NCBI RefSeq assembly: GCF_026213295.1
Contig: NC_079424.1
Location: forward strand, 16,651,464 to 16,715,463
Origin: Gadus chalcogrammus
Taxonomy: Eukaryota; Chordata; Actinopteri; Gadiformes; Gadidae
DNA length: 64,000 bases
Reading direction: 5' to 3'
Of this stretch, positions 34,249 through 61,833 are shown piece after piece. How positions within the stretch are numbered: position 1 is the first letter of the stretch; each line of letters begins with the position of its first letter. Under the pieces are notes generated by a model. That model had not been told where the DNA came from. It did not search any database and saw only the letters and a list, made by a program, of their open reading frames with translations. The translations under genes were made by a program, and so were the position numbers.

Positions 34249-34283
<35 letters not shown>

Positions 34284-34298
34284 CCCCCCCCCCCCCCC
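34249..34298 (+). repeat. (CA)16 followed by C18 compound tract
   Basis: A CA run passes directly into 18 C bases (34281-34298); a SINE-like segment follows within 25 bp. Confidence 0.97.
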
Positions 34299-34383
34299 TT
34301 CTGGCCACCATTGTATTGCATTGTACTGTATTGTATTAGAGCACTTAACTGTGTAGCAACTGCTGCTATCATGGCTGTATCAT

Positions 34384-34430
34384 GTAAGTCGCTTTGGATA
34401 AAAGCGTCTGCTAAATGCCCTAAATGTAAA
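34384..34430 (+). mobile_element. Fish retroposon 3' tail (SINE/LINE-like)
   Basis: The stretch starting TAAGTCGCTTTGGATAAAAG, continuing CGTCTGCTAAATG and followed by AAATGTAAATGT is a sequence I recall as recurring in many teleost genomes as the tail of interspersed repeats. The upstream 70 bp may belong to the same copy. The exact family is not resolved. Confidence 0.6.
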
Positions 34431-35811
34431 TGTAACAGCCAAACCACCCTCACCCAACGGACGAACCGTTTCCCGTCATCGTTTTGCCGTTACGTACGCA
34501 CCTATACAGACAATTTAGATGGAAATCATCCGTTAGTCATCACTAATAAAATCAGGTACGAGTGCTTCTCCCGCTAGGGTACATCCAAACGATTTTGACC
34601 TGAAATAACCCCTCCCCCCCTCCATTTCGGAGGCCTTCGCACATCTGGAAATGCACTTAACCTTGTAGGACATTGAGCAGAAGGACAGCGGTACCCCATT
34701 GAAACCCGCATCCAACAGTGTGCATCTCTCAGCCCCTCAGCAGCCCCATCGACGCTGCTCTGCGGTGCAGCATGCACAGTGGTTGCCATAGAGACAAAGC
34801 TAGCTAGCAGCCCATGTTTATTCTAAGCTGGGCCAGCCCCATGGGGCCAATGTGAGCCGAGGAGAAATGGGGGGGAAAAAATAAAGAGGAGCGCATCCAG
34901 CACAGTTAATAGAATAGATGAGGGGACTGAAGAGCTGCTTGTGAAATGTCCGTTACACCCCGCCACATGTTATTTTGTAAACATGCTACGTCAAAAGAGA
35001 AATAATTGACATGTGGTAGTGGCAGTGCAGCGTGAGCGTTTGCTTGTATGATGGAGTCATACAATCATACAGACACCGGCTTTAAGAGCTACAACATTAT
35101 TTCCCCGGACAAACAAAAGGCACAGAAATTAGACACTGGTGCTCAAACAGAAGTATCCCATTCCTTTGTCAGGGTCAGGTTGTTTCCTAAATGGAACTAC
35201 ATCTAGACAACGGGAAATCTCAAAAAATATCACGACGACCCATTCCGGACAAGGGAGGTGCTGGAACAAATGGTTGGCAAAGAGCAAAACAGCATTTGAC
35301 AACAACGCATGAGGATGTTGGGTAAGAAGCCATGTCGGAGGAAAACCACAGGAGACAAGCCTAGGCACGCCACAGTCCCACGTGAGGCAAAGGGCAACCT
35401 TCACGGAAGATCAGCCTAAACATGGCAGCTGGGGGACGAAGGTCTTCCCGTATCCTCCCACTCTTTCCTCACAATGCTGCGTGAACATGAGGCAGTCCTG
35501 TAGCCACGTCAGCGGTAGCATCATCTGGATGATCAGTCAACTCCCCCACCCACCACCACCACCCTCTCTTTCTAGGTCAATCCATCTCCATCTCACCTTG
35601 GGCTGTGACTAAGTCCTGGAAGGCTCCATGATTGACGACCACTAGCCCAGTTGTGAGGCTGTTGACCCCTTCCCCCCCTCATCCCCACCCTCTACTCTTC
35701 CTTAGCCTCAGGGAGGCACCTCTCGTCTCCTCTTAAACACTGCTTCAGATTCACCATGGCAACGGGGAAACAGCTAACATTAGCATCGTCATAATCGATT
35801 GACTCACTTTG

Positions 35812-35949
<138 letters not shown>

Positions 35950-38900
35950 TTCTTCTTGGTACGGTGACCTCCGACTCTGGTAACTCAGTCAGCATCATAG
36001 TGACTGATGTGCAGTGATGACTCTCTCCTTTATGGGAGGTGACCTCTAATCATGTTCCACCATTTCAGAGAAAGTGATAGCTTGTATGCAAGATATATGT
36101 ATCAACACTATTTCAACTGATCGTTTAAATCTCCAGGAAATAGTGCCCATTAAGCGGCTTGTTGTATGTCACGCCATTATTCATATATTGGGTTGAAGTG
36201 AAACGCCTTTCTATAAAGCTTGCCAACAGGATAAAGTAAAAATAAACTCTCAGTAATCAAAAAGGGGCACACTTTGAGGGATCTCGCTACGTCACTCAGC
36301 ATTTTGAAGAGGAAGAAGGTGGAGATGATGATTACCACCGGCACTTTTTGCAAAAGTTCAAAGCAAACAGCCCTACCCTGCAGTGTTGTCTGCAAGTCTG
36401 CCTTCCTGTTGAGGGAAATTATTTTAATGACGTGGCCAATTATTGCAGAACACAAGGTTGGCTGTGCTCACTCTGGGCCGCTGATCTTTAATTAACTCAC
36501 ACTCAAGCTTGAAGTCAACAAGAAAACAAACAACAACAAAGCGAATATATAGGTGGAAAATAGGCCAAAGGAAAGCATACAGAGATGGTCTTTGCCTGCC
36601 TACAAGCAATGCTGTGCTGCGCTGAACCTCTGTCCGCACACATCACTTCAACCTGCATCCATGGGGCTACTCCACCTCCCCCCTTTCATCAGGCATATTG
36701 CCTAAAGCCCCACCTCTGCATCAAATAGCCACTGTAGGTATGCCGTGGTTTTCCTAGCCGGTGTAGTCTGCCAAAAACACACGAGGTCATACATTTTGGG
36801 ACATCTGGTGGTCTTATATTGTGAAGGTGATGTGTCGTACTATCCAAATATGTGTAACAGTCCGTCATGAAAGAAACAAAAAACATAGCAGAAAAGAGTG
36901 GGGGGCCAAACCCCTGCCCTGACGTATGGTTACATTTCCTTTAGAGGTAAACTCCGGCGACAGCCCCAATGGGCTTCACCTGTGATCTACTAAACCCACA
37001 GTGAGTACTCAGAGCTATTCCACTACAGAGGTATAATTTGGCCTTAGGGCCTTAAGCAAGTTCCCCCTGCATCTCCCCAGAGCTCATGTACAGCTAGAGC
37101 CTCGTCTCCCCTTCTGTCTGCCCCAGTGACTGAACCTGTGTTTACAGTGAGGCACAGTAATCCAGTCAGAGTAAAACAGTCCCGGGCAAGGGAGTGGGGG
37201 GCTGAGTTCCAGCTTAACTACTCTAACCGGGGAATCGTTTGGTAAGAGGAACACAATGGAAATATCCCTCCATTTGGCATCTTTCTCCCCCTCCCCCCTA
37301 TCCCCAGTGGGGCAGGATAATTATAATAGGAATGGGGGACGTTAATTATTCATGCAAGTTCGTACTGGGACTCTTTGCTTCCGCAATAATTGAATAGTCA
37401 AGTTGACGAAAAAGTATAGTTGCATAGAAATGTAATTATGCCAGAAACATAACTTAGTGGGGGCTAATAAATGGTACCGTCCTACAGAGGCCGCTAATCA
37501 CCTAATTTGCATCAACTATGTTCTGTTCTGTCCGGCCACGTTAATCTATAAAGAAAGGTTGAACCTGTAGAACCTGAACCCTTACCACAGAAAAGATACA
37601 AAATGAATAAGAAAATATGAGGGTTGAAAAACAGCACATCAGGTATAGGTTAAAAGCATCAGATACATGCTGAGAGGATACCAAAATGTAACGACTCGGT
37701 GGCCACCCAATTTGGGAAGAATTATTGCTGGAAATTTCCATACATTTATTCATTTACAGTATATTGTGATAACCATCATTATTGTGAACACTCTTCATGC
37801 TTGCCATGATCATACTTTCAGCCTCCGGAGTAGGGAGATGATAAAGGTGGCGGTAAAATAAATGGTGATGAAGTAAGTGGAGGTGATGGTTATTGAGGTT
37901 GAGGTGATTGGGATTGAGGGGATGGTGAAATGTGTGGGGGTGATGAGGATGTAGATGGAGGTGCTTAGCCTTTGGGGCGGTGGTGGAGGGGATGGCACTG
38001 TGGGATGGAACTGTGGGACAACACATCCACTTGAGGTAGATTGGGGAAAACATGCCCGATGCCGTCTGTGCTCCCAAACTCTAATCACAGCACAGCATGC
38101 ACTCCTGAGGCTCGGTGCACTCACACAGGCCTCTCCCCAGAGATGACCAGAAAAAACACCCAACTTCCTCTGTTTAAACACCAGAAAGACAAAACTGCTC
38201 GAGTCTTCTCCTTTCGTCAAGATTTGGTGCCGATAAGGTGGCAAGATATGTCTGTTTAGTGTTTATACAAACTCATTCACAGACAAAGGTGTACTCCAAC
38301 TACACTAATCTAGTTTCGAGAGAAACACTGCAGAGCTTGCAAAGACATTATGTGTCAGTCTATAAATAAATAGATCAGGTTTTTTTATTTTCAGAGGGAG
38401 GTGAATTGCAGAACACCTTACGGTCCCTTTGAGGGAGCCAAAAATTGATCCGGATGGGCAGTAAACCTGGTGACAGGTCGTTTGTTCTCGCAGAGAGTCT
38501 ATTTTGAGATAGATGTTAAAACAAGGCCTGCCTTGATCCTGCCAGACATTTTTCTTATTTCCTGGATTTTATAAATGCTGCATTACTATAATTAACTCAT
38601 CGTCTCCTCGGTGGAAAAACAGACGACACAGCCCAGTCAGACACAGACTGCCACAGTCGCTTTGAGGTTCAATATCCTGCGACATTAGAATATCTCGGAG
38701 CAACAATCACTCAAATGGATAAAGAAAAAGCAGCAGCGATTGGTGTTCAGGCAACAAGACGTGAATATATCAGATTGGATAAACACACACAACCCCTCCC
38801 CCAGACAAAGCAGGAGGAGAGTGGGTGAGCCGCGTGGGGAGGGGAGGGAACCAAGGACCAATGACCTTGCGTTCTGTGTCCTTAGATCCAATCAAGTTTT

Positions 38901-40145
38901 TTCTGGGTCTTTGTCTCTTCAGATGCGCTGCCAGACATCAGTCTTAATCACCGTCATCCAACTAGTACAGCATGGAGCTGCTAATCCTGATCCCCTCTCT
39001 TCATGCAGGATGGAACAAATCCTAACCGTCACACTATATGGCATGTGTGCGTGTGTTTTTATTTCTGGAGTAACTCAGTCACTGGCATACAATCCATAAG
39101 CCATTGCTCACACCAGTCTGCCAAAAAACTAAACAGGGAGGCCCCATTCCCATCCAATCTCTCTCCCTCTACTTCTATCTCTCTCTCTCTCTGACTACTC
39201 TTATTTCGCTCTCAAGGCTTTTAAAGAATTGCATTATTCCTGGGGGAGTGCGGTATTCCCTCCTCCAGTGGTCTCACAAGCCAAGAAGCATTAACGGCTG
39301 TATTGATTTAGTGCTTTATTACCTCATATCTACTCACATCATCCGTGCACACCCAACCACTCTAAGGCCCACACTATTACCTATAAAATAACCTGGAGAA
39401 CGGTTTGAATGGAAACCTTGAGGCACAAGGACAATATCGGCCCTTCCAAGGTGACGCGTCAGCCCAGAAAGCGGGGAACTCCCCCGTTTATCTTTTCGAA
39501 CAAGCATGTATAAGGGGCCAGTATGCATTTTGTATGAGTGTGGCACGCATGCGAGCATCCTCAGTGGGTCGATTGACCGCCAGACGGAACATCCCGCTGT
39601 TTGCTCCACAATGCGTACCGGTACATTTTGCCCGGGACTCAATCCTGGTGGTCTATTTCGGGGCTCGTCTATAAGTCATGGTTCAGGTACGACAAGGAGC
39701 CGTCTTTTTTCTCTTTAACGATGGGGTTTCTATTTTGTCCGAATGCGATTGAATATGATAGAGGGTTTGCGTGCGTCCATCACCTCTCTCGCTTGCTCTT
39801 AAATTTCATCTTATGAACTTATATCTGCACAACAAAAAGCACGCGCACACATTAGGGACAAACATTAGCGCATCCAAGCTATTCAAAGGAGCCATATGCC
39901 ACCACAGCCCAGAGACAAACAACATAATGAAACAAGATTTTAAATCATCTCCCCAAACTTCACCAAGAACCCCTGGAACGTCAAAGCGTTGTCTGATGCT
40001 TTCCAACAACCGATGATGAATGGCCCGAGAACCGAGAGCAGACACAGACTTGAAGAGATTTGGACGGTGGAGCTACATGGGGTAAATCACAGAGGGATCA
40101 ATAGGCCCGGTCTCACACACACAGAGGTAAAGCAGCGTAGCAAGA

Positions 40146-40277
<132 letters not shown>

Positions 40278-42128
40278 GTATGAGCATGGCTATGTAGCAT
40301 GCTAGTGCTTCGGTCTTGTCACCCCATCACTCAGATATAAATACAGCCGAACGGACATGCCTGTCAGGCCTCACACTACGGGTAGCTAATAAACTACCTG
40401 TCCTCCTGAATAATAAAGGCTACACTAGCTGCAAGCATCACTGGGCCTACCGTGGTGAACTCTTCTGCGTCCCTGAGCCAGCCTGAAGAGACCATTGGAG
40501 GAAAAAGAAGCGCATGATAAATAAGAACAGTTTTGGGTTGACTTTCCAAAAATCTAAAAAAAGATCTTTGGTTGAAGGCTTACGTCAAAGCTCTAGGGAC
40601 GTGGCTGAACTGACCAACATGTAATGGGGGGAAAGAAGCATAAACATGTTAGACCAGATTGTTAGTTCACCAACACGCCCTATAATATAAAGACTTGAAC
40701 CTGCAGCGGAGTTTCATTAATTGGCAACCATAAGGCCCATGTTAAAGCCCGGAACATTACTGTCCTTGCTCTGAAAGATGCTGTGGCCAGACAATGTATA
40801 TTTGGAATGGATATTAATGCAGTGTGGGCACCCCGTCTCCATAGAGCCATGCCTAGCAGGCTCCACATCCACAATGAATGCGATGCAACTCTTTTTTCCC
40901 TAGGCATAAACGTGGGGGTGGACTATTCCATTCTGTTCCCCCTCCCCACGCCTATCAATTACAGTGCATAGGTTGCATATGGTTGCCGTGTCCTTGGCAA
41001 CCATAGAAGGGCAAAGCCAGACCGAACCTCCCTCTTTATACTAAATCACTGCCGCCATGGCAATGACCTGACTTTTTCCACATCGTTTGAATGTACAATT
41101 ATCTTCTCGTCAACTAGGCATTCCACCCCCGATTGTGAATGCTTATTGGCCAACACACATCGGCCCTCAATCACATAAACAACCAATTAGAGCAGACCTT
41201 GAATAATCCATCCCCTGCCTCAATAAATGAGGGGGATAGGGGATACTCGGATCGCTCATACACACATTGAGCCAGGTTGAAACCATTGTCAGGACAGTAC
41301 ATCCAGGGTTATAAGGAAGGAATGCCACTAATGGAAATGGAAGCCGTGCGAGACGAACCGGCAGTTTCTTCTCCCTCATATCGATTGGCTCGGCCTCCTG
41401 CATGCAAAAACATGCATGACTGATGCTGCTGTCCGCCTAATCCCCCCTAACCCATACCCCAACACTCCGCCCTGAAAATACCCCCCCCCCCCCCCCCCCA
41501 TCGAGTGCCGTTTACTCATAAGTGAGGACATAACGATTCATTACGCCGTGGAACGCATCTGAATTCTGAAATGCTCCTGGGGAAGCAGAAAATGGAAGAA
41601 GAAATTGCTTGGTGTGGCATACGACTGGGGACAGTACCGTGGGCTGCTCCAATCACCACTTTAGTAGCATTACCATTTCTTGGACCTTCCCTTGCCTGAA
41701 ATATTATGGAAAGGAAATCATCTAGAAATCAGTGTGTGGTAGACCAATACCTCTGTGGTTAGCATGTGTGCCGCGTTGGAAATTCCACGAGCACGCATTT
41801 TCTATTTCATGCTTGGACCAAAACTTTGTTTAAGAGAGCTCCCAGGTCGTGGCTGTGAAAGAATGGACAGTAAAAGTAAGGCACTGACTGCAGTGCTTGA
41901 TATTTCAAACTAAGCCAAACTTGATTATCTTGACTTGAATCAGAGATAAAAATGAAGGAGAATGGACGCCGCAAGGAATCCCCTGTTGCCCTGCTCGCTA
42001 TATCGTGTGTATTAAGATCCACATTATCTTAAATGCATAGTGACAGTGGGGGGGGGAAAGATATATACAAGGAGCGCCGACGTCCAGAACTTGGATCGCA
42101 TCCCATTACTTTAGATCAACAAGCTTGC

Positions 42129-42279
<151 letters not shown>

Positions 42280-44630
42280 GGCTGACAGCGATGAAGCTTG
42301 CCAGACAGTTTTGCTAGTATCCGAGACGAAAAGCTACAGCCAACCGGCAGGAATTACCATAGAGATCTCTGGCCTTGGATGAGTCCACGCAGCCTGCTGA
42401 TGCTCTCTGACCTGATGCAATGTCTATGTGAAAAAGTTAAATATGTTCCTGTGTGTTTTGGTTTATTCATATGCAGAATTAGGTCCACCAAATGTACATT
42501 GTTTTTGGAAAAAAGGACTCAATTACATGCTAGAAATGCCCAATCCATTTACCTTGGATAACAAATGATGATCTTATGTATTTCTGGCCATTAACTCAGC
42601 CCTATACAGACTCCATAAGTGAAAGAAAGAAAACGGAATAATGACATAAGAGCAGGGAAAGGTAAGCTTACACACCAGGTACAGTGCTTGGCAGTGATCA
42701 CAGAGAACACTTTTCTTGTTACCTTGAAATAGCCTACACCTCAGCAGAAACTTCTTTCCGCTCAGCTTTACTGAAGCTAAAGGCCACTGTACATAATGGT
42801 CTAGACTGGAAAAAACACTTTATAAAACACCAAAATAACCACAGCAAAATCCATGGTCCCAAAGAGCAAATAGAACATTTTCCACAGAAGGAACACAATC
42901 CTCCTAGCTTACATCACAACCATTTGGCCATGATGGCACACATTTGGAAAACACCATTACTTTGATTGTTGGTTTTACAAAATGGCCACAACAGGCGAGT
43001 ACAAAACAAGGGAGTGCTATAAGAATGAGGATCAGCTGCTGATGCAGGGTTGTTTTACGGACGAGTGGACAAGTCGAGTGTACTGTCTCGTCGTTTGGCC
43101 GGATAGCTGTTTGTAATGGCCTCGAGCACTGACACGCAGCAGATAGCCAGAGACAAGGATGCTGAGGTGAGAGGAAGAGAAAATGGGGCTGGCTGTCTGC
43201 CTGTCAGCAACATTGCTTAATTACAGCGATAGGCTTTCAACAGGCATCCTTCCTGACATTAATCCCCAGGAATTCCCTAAGAGAATCCTTTACTGTAGTG
43301 GCAACAGTAGTCGTAAATTAATGCTTAAATCCCCTCCTGTTGGTCCAACTTTAGAAAGAGTTGTTTGTTGTTGAACAAATTACTTTTGTTGTTATTAACG
43401 TGAGGGATATTAAGACCATTAAAGAAAATCTCTCTCTTTTATTTCTGGTGTGATAGAGAACATTAGTCAATAGAAAAATGGAAACAACATAACACTAGAA
43501 TACGACTTTCTACCATAGATAATGATAAACTGGACTGGCTTAATAATCAACCTGAGTGGACACTCCCTCTGGGTAGGGCTTATTCAGGTGTGTGATCATT
43601 AACAGGTGGGCCTGTTACATATAACTAAGTAGTTAAGGCCTATACTGAAAACAAAGTAAATAGAGCTCTACTTTTACTGCAGATAGGCAGCCCAATATAT
43701 GGGATTAAAATGTACTTGTTTTGACTATACGTAGCGGTGTTTTGAGTAGCAACAAATGGCATTTGGTGTTTGTTGAGTAAACGTTATCCCATCCCCACCG
43801 GAAACGGGACATTCAGCATTGATAAAGTGATTGGACGAGACGATTCCCCCATCCCCCCTAGTTTAAACACCATGCCCGGGCCCAGACTGCCGAAGACGTC
43901 CACCTGTATGACCTTCGCATGGCGACCAGTGACATTGTCATCGGATCATGTGGTGCACTAAGGACACGCGATCACTAGGCAACCGGTTATTGAGAGCAGA
44001 GCACAGACATCCATGATACACGATGGGGAGGTCAAACAGGCCTCCTCGTGTATTCAGCAGTAACGTTGATCGGGAATAAACTGCAAAATACCACCCAAAA
44101 ATACCTTATTGTAACGGCTTTTTTGTCGGTTTTCCTCACAAGTATGATAAACTGCGGTCTATGGAGATATACGTGTTTGACATCGTGGGGAAGCCCCACC
44201 AAATCCAACCGACGGAATGTAACCGTGGTAACTAACTCGTAAATCGAGCGGGAGAAAAACGTTCCATAAACTAACAGCAACACGGCGAGAGCCGCAGACA
44301 ACATTTGGCACGAGCGTGAGAATGTCTTGTCGCATCACAGCGAGGATGAGCAACAGAACAGACCTGTACACTTCACTTGTTACGGAGTGGCAAAGCTTCG
44401 TGTTTGGACCTGTTCACCTGCGCTTCACGGATAAAATGTCTTCTTTATCGTTTCCAACGACGAAGTACGATGTTTATTTACAATATAGGGGTTCTACCAT
44501 CTCTCTGACCGGATTATAACGTGGAAAACCGCCGACTAGGAAACAGCGACACGGGGATTATCTACCATCGTACACATCTGTCAGTGGAAACAACAGTTAT
44601 TGTGTAGCGAAATAAATGTGTTCGACTTAC

Positions 44631-44760
44631 CGCCGTTATGAATTCAGTACCTTTTAGATCCAAGTAGTTCCTTTACACAAGGCGTAACGTTTGTTGTACT
44701 GTGAACTGGCCCTTGTTAATATAACCGTCTGCTTCTTCTCCCCCACAACTAGTATTTCGA
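44631..44760 (-). promoter_or_regulatory. ndrg3: Predicted NDRG3 non-coding first exon and promoter
   Basis: A strong donor (minus strand GGCG followed by GTAAGTCG, GT at 44629-44630) ends a stretch in a locally CpG-bearing interval (about 44.0-44.85 kb). It lies about 0.5 kb downstream of the PHF20 poly(A) site on the same strand. A GC-box-like GTTCCGCCC lies just upstream (about 44770). NDRG3 genes in vertebrates start with a non-coding exon, and the coding start exon at 31565 is preceded by an acceptor, so an upstream exon is required. The exact start site is inferred. Confidence 0.5.
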
Positions 44761-45219
44761 TGACACTCTGGGCGGAACTACACACTGCGTCCTAGACATT
44801 ACGAAGGACAAGGAAGCAGCCAATGCGAGGAGGGCGCACAGATCCACTCCAACGCCCCCAAGAGGTTATACTGTGCTGTCGCCGTAATACAAATACTTTG
44901 ATATTTATTAGTAGGTTAACACTATTTTGTGGTGCTGAAATGGAGCGATCGACATTGTGGTTATTCACATCACACAAACATATATACATATATCATACAC
45001 ATATATACAGTGTGCGAAATACCCGTCAATATTCGGGGGGTCCCACCCCCCGATTGAAAATATATTTTGGATACGTTTTAATATTAGTTAAGATTTATAT
45101 TTACCCACATACAAATACATTTGGACAGTTGCCTTCCAATGAGAAAGTGAACGAGTCACTGGAAAGAATGGGCCAAAGAAATATTGTCCACACAACAGTT
45201 GACTATTAATAACAATGAG

Positions 45220-46487
45220 TTTATTTACCAGGAAATTCTGTTTGCATTGTTTAACATAGCTCCTGCATCCAAGCCATACATTTACAGTACAGTAGCATAC
45301 AATATTATCCTTTCAAGGAGACTGTATTAATACAAAGATCCCTAGAAGGGCACACATTTTTATGACATATTTACAAAGAATACAAAACACAGAAAAATTG
45401 ACAGTGAAATGGAATTTAGGAAGCAAAACAATATACATCAGCAGAGTAGTATGTGTCACCAACAACAGAGCAAGAGGCGAGGCCAAGATCAGAAGAGACA
45501 ACTCCACTTACATGTCATAAGGTCATAGGTCATGTGCTACAGCAACAATGATGCAGAAGCCAATGGGAGTAAAGTGATAGATAAAGAGACAAATACATAA
45601 ATATGAACTCATTGTAAAGAAAACAGGAATACTTGAGAAAAGACAAAACAAATAACCATTAAAAAATATATAATTCCAAGCCAATTTGCTTCTGTGTCCA
45701 GACTACAATACTATCACAGTGTAGAATAAAACTAACCCTTACACAGGTCAAAAACATGAGATTACTGATAATATTACTTATATAGTAATATAGTACTATT
45801 GTGTAACACATATTTCTTCAAGTTGCCTTCCATCCAGAATAATAGCAAACAGAAGAGATTAATGCACAGTATGACATGACAGGCAAACCCAACAGGATTG
45901 TTTAATATTGAGAGAAAACCAAAAGACACTAAAACCAAAACGATGATCACATTTTCAAGAGGTTTTTTTGTGATTGGTGTAGACTGGTTGGACAGCTCTG
46001 ATGAGATCTTTGAATATAAAGCTTTTGTGTTTAAAGCACTGTATGCCCAGACTCACCAGAGGCAGACTTCCAACTGCCGCGGAGACAAGGAAAGGCATTT
46101 CGTAGGGTCTGAAGTCGTACGAGAACCATAAAGGGTGTTGGAACCTGGCTTCGTGGATGTGCACAAAATGCACTTTAGAGGTTACTTTTTGTGTTTGATC
46201 CTGAAACATGATGCTTGCTCGCAGCACATGTTCACAAACTATACGTTTCGTGAACCCTGTAGCGATGGGGACCCCTCCATACATAACATTTTTCCTCTCA
46301 AACCAGGAAGGGAACAGCAGCGGTTATGTCACAAGGAAAGCGCCAGGCACCCCCTCTCTCTCTCTCTCTCTCTCACCCCCTTTCTTCCAACCTAGGACCG
46401 CAAGAGGTATCCACTAGGGCTTCTTCATCTCTGCATTGTGGCTGCTGTGTGTAGAGGCTATGGCCTAAATGCTGCTCTCTGGCACCC
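45220..46487 (-). other. phf20: PHF20 3' UTR and poly(A) signal
   Basis: After the PHF20 stop (46488-46490) the minus strand runs about 1.26 kb to an AATAAA at 45220-45225. A short CT run at about 46353-46375 (plus strand) lies inside. No other gene is visible in this interval. Confidence 0.6.
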
Positions 46488-58813
<12,326 letters not shown>

Positions 58814-58837
58814 ATTGCCCTCATCGATGGTAGCCTC

Positions 58838-60700
58838 CTGTAGATGCACACATATGCACCGGATTACAGAGTGGTCAACACTACACACAGCATGTGACCT
58901 TGCCAGTTGACTGAGAATTGCCATGCTGTGTCTAGCTTTGATTACAATGAATGCAAGCATTCTTATGTTTGAATAAGAGTGCTTTCAAAGGCACACAATG
59001 GTACTGTAACAATCAAAGTTGCACCTGGTCTGTCATTATGTTGATTTATCGAGCAAGTAGCTCCTTCCGCTTTGCAGAACGCTACAAGTTGGGGCAGATC
59101 TAAGATTAAAAAAGCTATTAGACAAAGAAACCAGCAGTGCATATGGTGAATGTCGTTTCGAGCCTAATCGTTCTCAGCAAATAAAGAGCGCAATCAACTG
59201 TTGTACGATATGTAAATGTCATGCTCCCCAAAAGATGGCCTCATGCAAAAATCATATTATAGCGGCTAAAGCGCAATAATTCTCCAGTTTTTGGCGGATG
59301 GCCCCGTCATCAACCCGCCATCAACATATACATCTCAAATATATTCATTTGCGTGGAGTAGCATCGTTATTAAACCACCTAAAATATTTCTGTGGTAAAA
59401 AGGAATGAGCGCTAGTATTTGGTTTTATTCCATCACGGTCCATTACCGGAAATCTTCGTACTACAAGGCGACCCACGTGCTTTTGGTTAGGCAATTTCTC
59501 GTCCTCATGAAACAATAGATGACAATGGTAACAGCCCTAACGGTGTTTCGTACTCGTTAAGAGCATGCATGCTTCAAGGACACGGTTAACGGAAACGATA
59601 TTATATAAGGAAGGCTTTCATATCTGGTTAATAGACGACGCCGGTCTATTCCTTTGTAATTTGGAGAACAAAGTGACCCGGAATACATGATAGCCAGCCG
59701 CTATACTCCCACTCTGTGTAGCGTCCGGTCAGATCTTAACGGTGATCATTTAGATAAGGCAACTATAACCGTCGTTAGATTAGTGGAATGTTACACGTAT
59801 AAGTAAAGATAAATTCATGTTTTATTGGTAGATGTACACAGAATTAAGAGCTGCTGCGCCTGCGCGATCAAACGACGCACTCAAAAGGATAGCAAGTTGT
59901 ATGGCTATACACAAACGTGATAATTATTATTTAGGCAGCATAGTAGGAACCATTGTGTTCATATAGTAATGACAGTTTATTGTCCGGCGTTTAAGGAGTG
60001 GGAGGGTCGTGTTTGGTTGGCGATTTTTTTCGTCGCTACTTTAGAAACAATCAATTGGTTGCGGCGACTGAAATGGGCGGATCGGAGAGATCTCATTGGC
60101 CCACATGCTGTCATTCAGTGCGTCGCTGGGGCCTCGCGCTGCTCGCGCCCAGGCCTACTTCTTCACAGTTGGTCTTATGGAAAGCATGGAGCGCTTTAAA
60201 CTTCCTTAACAGAGAACAACGAGACACACAAGCAACCCGAGAGGAGCTCCAAGCCAAATCCGACAGATGTAGAAACGTACCTAAATAAAAACACAAACTC
60301 CATAAACCAGAGCGCGTATCATGCTCGACCACGATTGTTTTGAATTCAAAGCAACCATCAACCAACCAAACCACATGCTGCATCACGTAATTCAGGTTGT
60401 TGGTGCAGTAAGAAATACATATTATTTGGTATCGCGTCGAGATGGACAAACTCGTGGGCCTTTCAAATAACGTTGGGGTTTCCTACCTTAGCTCCCACTC
60501 ACTATTGGTCGATTGCGAAGTGAATTCCGCGGTATATTGCGTGCATGTACCACCGCCGCCGACTCTATCTGGCTCCGGAGCACGCAGTTGTATTTCTCTA
60601 CTACCGCCACTCACCGCCGGCGCGGGTACTTTGGCGGACCAGTGCGCATGTGCGGACGTGAGAGTTCATAATCTTTATGAAAACGATCATTCTGACGATA
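58838..60700 (-). promoter_or_regulatory. phf20: PHF20 upstream region, 5' UTR and CpG-bearing promoter zone
   Basis: The coding start exon is preceded by an acceptor (CTACAG at about 58838-58843), so at least one 5' non-coding exon lies upstream. CpG density rises in about 60.0-60.7 kb, with a CCAAT box on the minus strand near 60508. Candidate exon-1 donors are minus-strand GTACGT (GT at 60279-60280) and GTAGGA (60485-60486). I cannot choose between them. The 59.0-59.9 kb stretch shows nothing recognisable. Confidence 0.4.
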
Positions 60701-61833
60701 TTGGATTACTATGAGAGCGGTGCGCTACGTTATCGCTACAATTCACAAAACTTTATTTCAAGACTGACAAACCAAACCAAGTATGTCGTCGTTTTAAATA
60801 GAGAAAAATTAAATAAGTTCAACCGATGGTTTTCTCCTCCCCTATCCAACCTTTCAGTGAAAGTAAACCTAACGCAATGTTTATATTTTATAATCGTTAA
60901 TAGTATAAAGTACCCTTATCTTAAATATAAATGTATTTGGACAACTGGCAAAATCTGCGATTTGAATTCCCCCATACATATTAAACGTTGCGTCGTCTAC
61001 TCTTCAATGTGCGAACAGCGCCATCGTTCGTTCAACTAGTACAGTTGTTTACTCAACCTAGTTTCAGTCCTAGACAAATAAATAGTATTTCTAATATAGA
61101 TAGGTATCCCATTTATTTAGATATAGATATTGAGTGCCTTAGAAAATGCCATTACTCTTCCGAGGCATCCTCTTGCTTTGCATTCTACAATATTCACAAT
61201 ATTTCTCCATGATCTGCGCCGTCATGGTGAATCAAATGCATAAATACAAATTGAGCAGACGATGGCGCTGTTCGCCTAATGAAGGAGCAGACTGCGCTAG
61301 CGACAGTTAAGAATAGATCAATGGGAATCGCAGATATTAAACTGTTACAAATATGAATGCAATGCAATACAGTGGCCCAAAAACCTTAATATTTAAGATG
61401 AATGTTTAAACATAACCAAGAGCATGAGGATAGCAACAACGTTATTCTAGGCTATCTCTATCTGTAATATCTATCCATCTCATTCGTTTATTTATTCTCA
61501 TTTCTGCTACCTTCCCAACCCAATATTCAGCTGTGTGTAGGCCTACAGCTTGTTCAATTAACTTAGTGTTATTGATATTCTTGCATAATTTGCACTGCAT
61601 TATATCTGTAAAATGCTTCTGTAACACTAGAATTCTCCTCATAGTAATGATAGCGTTATCAGAGATATCTACCCATCAACAATGAATATCTATTTATCTG
61701 AACACACCTGTTTTTTTTAAGACATTAAACCTTTTAAAATGCATATAATTACCTTTACACACTTCTTATAATAACCGAGTTGCACACATGAAAATGTAGT
61801 CACAAACATGGATTTTTGTCAATTGAACAAAGC
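60701..61833. other. Intergenic spacer between ARHGAP39 and PHF20
   Basis: AT-rich, about 1.1 kb, with no exon, RNA gene or transposon end recognised. Short direct or inverted GATA/ATAT clusters occur at about 61090-61130 and 61440-61490. Confidence 0.4.

Noticed and set aside
37754..38244. His/Pro-rich minus-strand frames
   Set aside because: Derived from an imperfect GGTGAT repeat; no conserved domain.
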